From: CAWIJJ01 sp963836405
GTDB lineage: Bacteria > Acidobacteriota > Terriglobia > Bryobacterales > Bryobacteraceae
Assembly (NCBI GenBank): GCA_963836405.1
Contig: CAWIJL010000019.1
Span: 124,001 to 188,000 of the forward strand
Reading direction: 5' to 3'
DNA length: 64,000 bases
The notes under the pieces were generated by a model that was given only the letters and a program-made list of their open reading frames with translations, had not been told where the DNA came from and did not search any database. Shown piece after piece: positions 37,391-46,852 of this stretch. A program made the translations under genes and the position numbers. Numbering within the stretch: position 1 is the stretch's first letter; the number at the start of each line of letters is the position of its first letter.

Positions 37391-38597
37391 AATCGGGTCC
37401 TTTCAAATACTGGAGGTGTTGCACGGGGGCGCTCAGACGCTGTTCCGCGCGCGGGCCGCGGACGGGCGTATGGTAGCGATCAAAGCGGTATCGCTGGCCA
37501 ACCTGACGCCGGAGACGCGGGAGCGATTCACGCGCGAAGCGGAGACGTGCCGCACGCTGGATCATCCGAACCTGGTGCGCGTTTTCGAAATGGGCGAAGC
37601 GGGCGGGATGCTGTACCAGGCCATGGAACTGCTGGAGGGAGCGGACCTGGGTGAAGCGATGAGCTCGGGGCGGGCGTTTTCCTGGGACGAGAAGCTGTCG
37701 ATCATGGAGCAGGTGTGCGCGGGCCTTCAATACGCGCACGACCACCGCCTGGTGCACCGCGACATCAAACCCGCGAATCTGTTTCTGGAGAAGTCGGGAA
37801 CGGTGCGGGTGCTGGATTTCGGCATGGTCCGGGTGGCGGAATCGGAGCTGACGCGGGCGGGCTCCTCGCTGGGCACGCTGAATTTCATGTCGCCGGAGCA
37901 GATTCGAGGGGAACGCTGCACGGCGGCATCGGACGTGTTTTCGGCGGGGATCGTGTTTTTTCAACTGGCGAGCGGACGGCATCCGTTCTCGGCGCGGGAC
38001 CGGACGCTGGCGCAGGTGGTGAGCGCGATCGTTTTCGAGCCGGCTCCGAAGCTGAAGGGACTGTGCCCAGATGCGCCGGAGGGCCTCGAATTTATTCTCG
38101 GCAGGGCGCTCGAAAAGGACCCGTCGCGGCGGCTGCAAACCGGAGGCGAACTGAGGCAGGCGTTGTCGCTGTGCCGGGTAACACGGGAGCTGGGGGCCGC
38201 GGCGGCTCCGCAAATTTCCGCGGCGGATGGCGGCGCGCCGCGCATGATGCGGGCACAACCGGCGCCCGAGTGGGACGCGGAGAAGACGCGGGTGCTGCAG
38301 CGTCCGCGGGCGGCGGCGGGCGATGCGGAGAAGACGCGGGTGGTGGTGCGGCCGGTTCCTTCCGCGCCGGTGCAGAAACCCGCGGAGGCGCCCAAGACGG
38401 AGGCCGGGCCGGCATGGCGATACTGTGCGTCGTGCACGACGCGAAACGAACCCGGCACCACGATTTGCATCCAGTGCGGCGCGCCGCTCGGGGGGAGGGC
38501 GGCGGCGGCGAAGTCCAGCCAGACGGCACTCTACCTCGCGATCGCGGTGGCGGTGGTGCTGGGGCTGGCGCTGGCGGCGGTACTGATCTTCCGGTGA
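37377..38597 (+). CDS. Ser/Thr protein kinase with C-terminal zinc ribbon and membrane helix
   Basis: A 406-residue Hanks-type kinase with an intact frame. The kinase domain (about 7-265) holds the ATP lysine K36 in MVAIKAV, the catalytic loop HRDIKPANLF (D129) and DFGM (D147). A linker carries two DAEKTRV repeats (T304 and T320). A four-Cys zinc ribbon (C350, C353, C364, C367) and a C-terminal helix (about 383-405, ALYLAIAVAVVLGLALAAVL) follow, so the kinase domain faces the cytoplasm. It overlaps the PP2C gene. In this setting it probably phosphorylates threonines read by the FHA domains of the first gene; this link is inference. Confidence 0.92.
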   Translation: MTVDKIGSFQILEVLHGGAQTLFRARAADGRMVAIKAVSLANLTPETRERFTREAETCRTLDHPNLVRVFEMGEAGGMLYQAMELLEGADLGEAMSSGRAFSWDEKLSIMEQVCAGLQYAHDHRLVHRDIKPANLFLEKSGTVRVLDFGMVRVAESELTRAGSSLGTLNFMSPEQIRGERCTAASDVFSAGIVFFQLASGRHPFSARDRTLAQVVSAIVFEPAPKLKGLCPDAPEGLEFILGRALEKDPSRRLQTGGELRQALSLCRVTRELGAAAAPQISAADGGAPRMMRAQPAPEWDAEKTRVLQRPRAAAGDAEKTRVVVRPVPSAPVQKPAEAPKTEAGPAWRYCASCTTRNEPGTTICIQCGAPLGGRAAAAKSSQTALYLAIAVAVVLGLALAAVLIFR

Positions 38598-38604
38598 AAA
38601 AGCT

Positions 38605-39803
38605 ATGAAAGCGTTCCTGATCCAGCTCTGCGCTGCGGCGCTGCTTGCGGCGCAAACGACGCCGGATTCGTATATCGGCGCGGGCGGTTGCGCATCGTCG
38701 AACTGCCACGGGGCCACAACGCCGCTCGCCGGAGAGCGAGAGCCGCATTCTCGGCAACGAGTACGCCACCTGGTCGGTCTCGGATAAGCACGCGCGCGCC
38801 TACAAGGCGCTGGTGGATCCGCGCGGGAAGCGGATGGCGCAGATCCTGAAGATCGCGGATGCGACGCGGGACCGGCGGTGCGCGTCGTGCCACGTGGCGG
38901 GGTCGCCGGAGAAATCGCGTTCCGACGGGGTGGCGTGCGAGGCGTGCCACGGCGCCGCCGAGCAGTGGCTGGGGCCGCATACGCGGAAGGATTCGCACGA
39001 GGCGAGCGTGAGGGTGGGCATGATCGGATACGCGCCGGGTGGAGGTGCGCGCAAAGACGTGTCTTGCCTGCCACCTGGGCACGGGCGAGCAGGTGGTGGA
39101 CCATGAACTGATCGCCGCGGGGCACCCGGACCTGGCGTTCGAGCTGGAGAGCTTCGATGCGGCGCAGCCCGCGCACCACCGCGCCGCGTCCGGCCGCCGA
39201 CGCGGCTGCGCGCGTGGGCCGTGGGACAGTCGGTTGCGCTCGGCGAAGGCATGCGGCTGCTGGCGGCGGACGCCGCGCGGAAGCTGGCCCGAGTTTTCCG
39301 ACCTCGAATGCTACCAGTGCCATCACGACCTGCGCGCCGAGAGCTGGCGCATCCAGCGCGGCTACGCGGGCCGCAAGCCGGGGACGCTGCAGGTGAACGC
39401 GGCGCGGTTCGAAGTTCTGCGCGAACTGGCGGGTGTGGCTGCGCCCGACCAGAGGCCGGCGCTCGAGAGCGCAATGGGGCGGCTCGGGAATGCGGTGGCT
39501 TCGCGGTTCACCGACGGCGCGGGCATTGCGGATGCGGCGCGCGCGGTGGCGGGCATCGCCGATGCGCTGACGGCGAGGTTTCTGGCGCAGACTATCGAAG
39601 GGCCGGCCGTGGTGCGCGCGCTGAGCGCCAACATCCAGCGCATCGCCGAGGCGGGCGTCAATGCGGCGGAACAGGCGACGCTCAGCCTGGACGCGCTGGG
39701 CGGCCGGCCGGAAGCGCTCACCCCGCTGTACGATTACCTGGAGCATCCGAGCACTTACAAACCCGCCGAATTCGCGGCGCTGTTTCGAAATGCAGCGAAC
39801 TAA
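38605..39803 (+). CDS. Periplasmic pentahaem cytochrome, c554-like, frame broken
   Basis: About 400 residues starting at ATG 38605 with a signal peptide (MKAFLIQLCAAALLAAQ). Five haem motifs are visible across frames: CASSNCH (a CX4CH type, 38689), CASCH (38878), CEACH (38939), CLACH (39067) and CYQCH (39309). The opening YIGAGGCASSNCHG and the GMIGYAP region resemble cytochrome c554-like proteins. The C-terminal 150 residues are haem-free, helical and in a clean frame. Indels lie near 38735, 39050, 39190 and 39290. The end overlaps the next start by 14 bp. The role proposed is shuttling electrons across the periplasm. Confidence 0.8.
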
Positions 39804-41794
39804 CGCAGGGTGGCTCGCCGCGCTTTTGATTTCGCCGGCGATCTTCGGGCAGAACGCGCAGTTGCCGCGAAAGGGGCGTCAGCCCGACCGGACGCCCGCG
39901 GTGCCGGCAACGCCGATTCGCAAACTGCCGCGCAAAGGCGCGCCCGCGATTCCGGTTGCGAAGCCTGCGGCGCGCCCGGTGATTCCGGCGGCTCCGGTGT
40001 CCGAGGACCGGCTGCGACCGCTGCTTCGGGGAACGCCCTCGCCGGTGTCGACGCCGGGGCCGGATGCATCGAACAAGCTGCCGCGCGCGGTTGGGGCCGC
40101 GCCGGAGAGGGCGGCCGCGATTCCGGCTATCCGCGCGACCGCCATCCGCAACCGCTGGTACATTTTTCCGGCGGCGCTTTCGTCGCGGTACGACGATGGG
40201 GCGCTCGATGCCATCTATTCGACCTCGCGGCTGTGGGATCCGTATCACCGCAATCCGATCAAAGGCGACTACCCGATTGTGGGCCGCCGCTACTTCTTCG
40301 TGTTCACGGGTCTGAGCGAAACGACGGCGCAGACGCGCCGCATCCCGGTGCCGAGCGTGGCCAGCGCGGCGAGCCCCGGCGAATACGGCTTTTTCGGACG
40401 CGGCGAGCAGTTCGCGGTGATTCAGAATTTCCGCTTCAGCCTGGACCTGTTCCGCGGCAGCGCCGGATTCCGGCCGGTGGATTGGGAGATCCGCATCACG
40501 CCCGAGTTCAACATCAACTACGCGCTGGCGCGGGAGAACGCGCTGATCGAACAGCGACGTGCGGCAGGGCTACCGGCGCACCGACAGCAACGTGGGCATT
40601 GCAGGAGCTGTTCTTCGAAAAGCGCCTGTTCAGCGAACGGGCGCATTTCGATTTCACCTCGCTGCGCGCTGGGCATCCAGCGATTCACCAGCGATTTCCG
40701 CGGCTTCATCTATCTCCGACGAGCAGCCCGGCGCGCGCCTGTTCGGCACGTTCCACAACAACGTCTTCCAGTACAACCTGGCGTACTTCAACATGCTCGA
40801 AAAGGACACCAACAGCGGCCTCAACCGCTGGCGCAACCGGCAGCAGTCGGTCTCGGCCGCCAATCTCTACTGGAACGATTTCCTCACCAAGGGCTACAAC
40901 CTGAATTTCAGCGCGCTCTACAACCACGACCAGCCGTCGTTCCTGATCGATAAGAACGGGTTCCTGGTGCGTCCCGCGCCCATCGGGCTTCCGCTGCCGC
41001 ACAAGATCCGCGCGCTGCTATGCCGGCATCTCGGGCGACGGCCACATCGGCCGCATCAACATCTCGCACGCGTTTTACGAGGCGTTCGGGCGCGACGACC
41101 TGCAACCCGATCCCCGCCGACAGAATCCGCAGCACATCCATGCGCAGCTGGCGGCGCTGGAAGTCGGCCTATGAGAAGGACTGGATGACGTGCAAGGTCT
41201 CGGCGCTTCTCACCTCGGGCGACCGCGACCTGGACGACGGCCAGCGCGACGGCTTCGACGCCATCGTGCCCAACCAGCAGTTCGCCGGCGGAGGCTTTCT
41301 CGGCAATCCGGCGCTGGCGGACCGCGGGCTGATCAACAACGCATTCGCGGCCGGCGGCACCAATTTTCTGAATCGCCAGCCGATCCCGCTCACCGGCACG
41401 GGCGTGCTGCTGTTCGGCGCCGAACAGCCTGATGCCCGACCATGCGCGCCGGGGCTGTTCGAAGGCCAGGCCAACTTCATCAACCCCGGCATCCTGCTGT
41501 TCAACGCGGGCTTGGACGCGAAGATCACGCCCAAGCTGCGCGCCACCCTCAACGTGAACTGGGCGCGTTTCACCGCACCGAAGTTCTGGAGGCGCGTGCT
41601 GTTCCAGAGCGCGTATCCGCCACGCCATCGGAGTCGACACCGGGTTCGGCGTGCAATACCGCCCGCTGCTGAGCGACAACATCGTGATCACCGGGCGGCG
41701 TCGGCGCGCTGATTCCCGGCGCGCGGGTTCAAGGACATCTACACGCGGCCGCACGCTGTTCTCCGGCTTCATCAACCTGAGGATGGTGTTCTGA
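39790..41794 (+). CDS. Outer-membrane beta-barrel protein of the cytochrome operon, frame broken
   Basis: About 668 residues. A signal peptide (MQRTNAGWLAALLISPAIFG) is followed by a Pro/Arg-rich linker to about residue 120, then alternating hydrophobic strands with aromatic ends (FFVFTGLSET, FAVIQNFRFSLDLFRGSAGF, VDWEIRITPEFNINYAL, GFIYLSDEQPGARLFGTF, NNVFQYNLAYFNMLEKDTN), ending in a strand with terminal Phe (SGFINLRMVF), as expected for BAM-inserted barrels. No CXXCH is present. Flanked by multihaem cytochromes on both sides, it is a candidate porin sheath for electron transfer through the outer membrane. Indels occur near 40560, 40660, 41025, 41150, 41430, 41590 and 41700. The stop overlaps the next ATG. 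Confidence 0.72.
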
Positions 41795-44700
41795 TGCGCT
41801 CTGCTGGTCTCTGTTGCTGCTGGCCGCCGCTGCCGCCCAGGCGCAGCCAATTCGGGGTGCGAATCGCGAAGTGCCATACGTGGGCATCGAGCCGATGCAC
41901 GCCTCGCCGGCGGTCCGCCTGGCGTGCACCGACTGCCACGGCGGACGCGCCGACACGACGGACAAGACGCGCGGCGCACGTCGCGCCGCGCAATCCCGGA
42001 CGAGCTGGACGTCCACCGCCAACCCGGTGCGCAGCTACACGCTGCTGAACCGCGAGAGCCCGGAGTTCGTGCGCTTCGTGAATCCGGGCGATCTGCGCGT
42101 CGCGGCCGAAACGTGCGGGGCTAAGGCGTGCCACGGGACGATCGTGGACAAGGTCCGAAGCCAGCATGATGACGCACGGCGCGTTTCTGTGGGGCGCGGC
42201 GCTCTACAACAACGGCGCCTATCCCGACAAACGCCCGGCGTTCGGCGAGAGCTACAGCCGCGGAGGGGTGGCGCAGAAACTGGCAGGCGGTGCCGGCGCC
42301 CTCGGCCGCGGAGATGCAGGCTGAAGGCGCTGCTGCCGGCGCTGTGGCCGCTGCCGCAATTCGAGGCCACGCAGCCCGGCAACACGCTGCGCGTTTTCGA
42401 GCGCGGCGACGACCGGCTCAGCAACGCGCGGCTTCGGCACGCTGACCCGCACCGACCCGGTGTTCCAGGGCCTGCAGCGCACGCGCCTGCCGATCCGCTG
42501 CTCTCGTTTCTCGGCACGAACGACCAGCCGGGCGACTACCGCTCGTCGGGCTGCACGGCCTGCCACGTGGTCTACGCCAACGATCGCGACCCGGCGCACT
42601 CGGGCCCCTATGCCGCGCGCGGGCACCTGGGCTACAGCGCCACCTCGGATCCCACGATCCCAAGAACGAGGCGGGCCACCCGATCCGGCACCGGCTGACG
42701 CGGACCATTCCGTCCAGCCAGTGCGTGGTGTGCCACATGCATCCGGGCACGTCCTACGCGTCGCAGTATCTCGGCTACATGTGGTGGGACAACGAGACCG
42801 ACGGCGACGCGATGTACCCGGCGAAGAGCAAGCAGTGGAGCGCCGGCGGATGCGGCCGAGGCGCTGGTCCGCAATCCGGAGGCGGCATCGCTCGAGGCAA
42901 CTGGTCGGACCCGCAGTTTCTGCGCAATCTCACCGACCTCAATCCGAAGCTGAAGCAGACGCAGTTCGCCGATTTCAACGGCCACGGCTGGGTCTACCGC
43001 GCCGTCTACAAGCACGACCGCAAGGGGAACTGGCTGGACGCGGAAGACCGCAAGGTCGATTTCAACGACCCGCAGAAAGTTCGAGAAGGCGGTGCACCTG
43101 AGCGACATCCACCTCGACAAGGGGATGCATTGCGTGGATTGCCACTTCGAGCAGGACTGCCACGGCAACGGGCAGCTGTACGGCGAAGCCGCGCGCGGCG
43201 GTGGAGATCGATTGCGTGGACTGCCACGGCTCGGTCCGCGCACGCGGCTACGCTGCAAGACGTCCGAACACGGCGGCGCCGGAGGCGGCGGCACGACCTG
43301 GCGCTGCTGCGCACCCCGTTCGGCACGCGGCGATTCGAGTGGGTCGGACGGGCAGCTGATGCAGCGCTCGATGGTGGAGCCGGACGAGGAATGGGCGGTT
43401 TCCCAGGTGCTCGATTCGGTCACGCCCGGGATCGTTACAATTACAACGACAAGGCGCGCTGGGCGAAGACGATGCAGCGCGACGGCGCGACTTGCGGGCG
43501 ACCCGAGCGGACCGCTGGCCCACTCCGACGAGCGCATGTCCTGCTACACCTGCCACACCTCCTGGATGACCAGTTGCTTCGGCTGCCACCTTTCCATGAA
43601 GGCCAACGCGAACCGGCCGTCGCTGCACTGGGAGGGCGACGTGAACACGCGCAACTTCACCACCTACAACTTCCAGGTGCTGCGCGACGACGTGTTCATG
43701 CTGGGCCTGGACAGCACGGCGAAGAAAAACAAAATCGTGCCGGTGCGTTCTTCGAGCGCGGTGCTGGTGAGATCGCAAAACGCCAATCGCGAATGGATCT
43801 ATCACCAGCAGCAGACGATCTCGAGCGGAAGGGTACAGCGGGCAGGCGTTCAACCCGCACTTTCCGCACACGGTGCGCACGCGCGAGACCCGCACGTGCA
43901 CGGACTGCCACGTTATCGCGCGACAACGACAACAACGCCTGGATGGCGCAACTGCTGCTGCAGGGCACGGACTTCGTCAACTTCATGGGGCGCTACGTGT
44001 ACGTGGGCGAGGGCAGGCACGGCTTCGAAGCGCGTGGCGGTGACCGAGCACGACGAGCCGCAGGCGGTGATCGGCAGCTATCTGCAAAAGCTGGCGTATC
44101 CCGAGGATACGCTTTCACCAAGACACGGCTGACCGAGGCGTACGAGCACGGCGGGCAAGGTGCTGAGCCTGCAACTGCGCGGGGAGTATCTGTACGCCGC
44201 CAAGGGCCGCGACGGGGTGGAGGTGTACGACGTGGCCAACATCGACAACAAGGGCCTTCGCCGAGCGCATGGTGACCGCGCCGGTTTCGCCGCTGGGGCA
44301 GAGGCTGAGCGTGAAGACGAAGGACGCGCGCTGGATCGCGTCGCCGACCACGCTGGGCGTGGATCCGGCGCGGCGCCGCAAGCCGGAGAACGAGGAGCAG
44401 CCGATTCACCCGCTCTACGCGTTCCTGTATGTGGCCGATGCGGAGGAGGGATTGATCGCTGATCAACGCGGCCACCTTGCTCGATGGCGATCCGCGGAAT
44501 AACTTCCTGCGGCGGGCCGTCGCGTTCAATCCGGAAGGCCGCCTGAAGGGGGCGAACTTCGTGGTGACGGCGGGCAACTACGCGTACGTATCGTGCGACC
44601 GGGGCGTCGCGATCGTGAGCCTGGCGAATCCGCTGAAGCCGGAGATCGTGGCGGAGGTGCCGCTCGCGGGCGCGGGACATAGCGCCATCCAGTTCCGCTA

Positions 44701-45271
44701 CGCGTTCGTGTGCGACGCCGAAGGGCTGAAGACGATCGACATTACCGACGTGCGGCATCCGGTGGTGAAGGCGGGGGTGGCGCTGCGGGAGGCGCACGAT
44801 GTGTACGTGGCGCGGACGTGGGCGTATGTCGCGGCGGGCGCGCAGGGGCTCGCGATGGTGGACGTGGAACGGCCGGAGAAGCCGGGTGCGCCGGTATTCT
44901 TCACGGGCGTAAAGGACGCGCGGGCGGTGAAGATCGGGATGACCAACGCGAGCGCGTTCGCGTATGTGGCCGATGGGGGGCATGGGCTGAAGGTGCTGCA
45001 ACTCATCAGCCCGAAGTCGAGCGAGGACCTGTGGGGATTCAGCCCGCGTCCCGAGCCGCGGGTGATCGCGACGTACCGGACGCGCGGCGAGGCGATCGCG
45101 CTCTCACGCGGGCTCGACCGGGACCGCGCGGTGGACGAGAGCGGCAACCAGCTTGCGGTGTTCGGTCGAATCGGCGCGCGGCCCATGGGGCTCGAGGAGA
45201 TGCAGAAGCTGTACCTGCGAAATGGGGTTGTTTATACGGTGACGGACGAAGTGCCGGGGAGGCAGCGATGA
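41794..45271 (+). CDS. Nine-haem cytochrome fused to LVIVD-repeat propeller, frame broken
   Basis: Read through indels this is one gene of about 1159 codons. After a signal peptide (LLLLAAAAAQAQP) nine haem motifs follow: CTDCH (41925), CGAKACH (42115, CX4CH), CTACH (42549), CVVCH (42724), CVDCH (43130), CVDCH (43210), CYTCH (43547), CFGCH (43572) and CTDCH (43894). From about 44155 the protein consists of LVIVD-type propeller repeats (LRGEYLYAAKGRDGVEVYDV, YVSCDRGVAIVSLANPLKP, FVCDAEGLKTIDITDVRHP, YVAAGAQGLAMVDVERPEKP, YVADGGHGLKVLQLISP). The frame is clean after about 44480. It is likely the extracellular terminal module of the conduit. Two separate genes remain possible. Confidence 0.75.
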
Positions 45272-46654
45272 CGAAGAACGTTTTGTGGGCCGGCATGGGT
45301 CTGCTGCTGATTCCGGCTGCGGTGTTGGCGCAAATCAGCGCGGCGGAAGTGGAAGCGGTGGTCAACAATGCCGCCCTGTCGGCGGCGGGCGACCGCGTGG
45401 CGATCGTGGTGGTGGACCGTCCCGGCAATCCGCTGGCGGTTTACAGGCGGCCGGACGCGGGCGATGAGGAGGTGGAGCAGGCGCTCTCGCTGGCGCGCAC
45501 CGGGGCCTTCTTCGCGAGTTACGGAACGCCGCTCTCGTCGCGCACCATCCGCGCCATCAGCCGGCCGAATTTTCCGGAGGGGATTCCGAATCAGCCGGCG
45601 GGCGCGCTGTTCGGCATCGAGAACTCGAACCGCGGGTGCGATCTCGGCTTGCCCGGCCTGCCGCGGCTGCTCAATGCGGCGGGCAACGGATACAGCCGGG
45701 GAATCGCGACGGTTCCGGGAGGCGTGCCGCTGTTTCGCGACGGTGTGACCGTGGTGGGAGGCATCGGGGTGGCGGGCCTGGACAGCGACGATCGGAACGA
45801 GTTTGCGGCCGTGAGAGGAGCGCAGGGCGCCGGACTTTCGGTACGCCTGCCGCTTCCCTTCCCGGGGGCCGTTTTTCTGGATGGATTCCGGCTGCCGTAT
45901 GTGAACCCGAGGCCCGCGACGCCGGCCGCGGAGCCCGGCGGCACCTTCGAGCTGGGGCCGCTGGACGGCGTCGAAGCGCCCGAGGGCTGGCTGGTGGAGC
46001 CGCGCGCGGGAAGAGTGCTATCGGCGGAAGAAGTGGCGGGCATCGTGCAGAATGCGCTGGACACGGCGAACCGCACGCGCGCCGCCATCCGGCTGCCGGC
46101 GGGGTCGCGGACGAGGATGGCGATTGCGGTGGGGGACCTGGACGGAAGCGCCGCTGGCGGTCTACCGGATGCCCGATGCGACGATTTTTTCGATCGACGT
46201 GGCGGTGACGAAGGCGCGCAACGTGGTCTATTTCTCGTCGCCGGAGCGCGACCCGGAGGACATGCCCGGCGTGCCGCTGAATACGGCGGTCACGAATCGC
46301 ACGATCGGCTTCGGATCGCAGCCGCTGTTTCCGTCGGGCATCTGGAACAGTCAACCCGGGCCGTTTGCCGGGCTGCTCGCATTCGACTCGGCGAACCCGT
46401 GCACGCAGGGGCACCAGGAATCGAACGGGAACCAGTCGGGGGTGGTCTTCTTTCCGGGATCCGCACCGCTTTACCGTAACGGCAGCCTGGCGGGCGGGCT
46501 GGGAGTTTCCGGGGACGGGGTGGAGCAGGACGACTATGTCACGTGGGCGGGCTCGAAGGGCTACTGGGCTCCAGAGGGATTGCGGTCGGACCAGATTTAC
46601 CTGCGGGGCGTGCGGCTGCCGTACTGGAAATTTCCGCGGAACCCGGAGCAGTGA
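45268..46654 (+). CDS. Secreted double HbpS/GlcG (DUF336) protein, one frameshift
   Basis: The start overlaps the cytochrome stop (ATGA). A signal peptide (MTKNVLWAGMGLLLIPAAVLA) precedes two HbpS/GlcG-like domains, the first at about 22-230 (ALSLARTGAFFASYGTPLSS and GGVPLFRDGVTVVGGIGVAG) and the second at about 265-460 (FFPGSAPLYRNGSLAGGLGV). Members of this family bind haem or degrade small ligands. The domain duplicates share the ISAAEVEAVVNNA / LSAEEVAGIVQNAL opening. One base is off near 46147, where GDLDG should continue into LAVYRMPDA. Placed last in a haem-rich operon, a haem-handling role is plausible. Confidence 0.8.
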
Positions 46655-46729
46655 GCGGCCGCGTTTGACGGATGTTGCGCCGGCGGACCCGGCGGAGTAT
46701 CTTAAAGTTTGCCTATGACTGTCCGCTAG

Positions 46730-46797
46730 CGCCACCCCGGACCGCGCTTTCCGCCCCGTAGGGAGCGGTGCGCGCGGAATGCTCCGGCCGAGTGGCG
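46730..46797 (+). other. Long imperfect hairpin upstream of rsgA
   Basis: Nested complementary blocks run inward from both ends: CGCCAC (46730-46735) with GTGGCG (46792-46797), CCGGA with TCCGG, CCGCGC with GCGCGG and CCGC with GCGG, closing on a ten-base loop. Twenty-one pairs in 68 bases is far from random. It may be a terminator of the redox operon, a 5' leader structure of rsgA or a small RNA. Confidence 0.5.
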
Positions 46798-46852
46798 TCC
46801 TGCCTTCGAGCGTTACGAAAAACAACAACCTTTTCGAGTTCGAGCCACAGTC

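Noticed and set aside
32126..45271. Programmed frameshifting as explanation for the broken frames
   Set aside because: There are far too many sites, in both directions, without slippery heptamers or consistent downstream structures; sequence error is simpler.
32126..46654. The redox operon as a decayed pseudogene cluster
   Set aside because: All haem, Fe-S and catalytic motifs are intact, and clean genes alternate with broken ones, which does not fit gradual decay.
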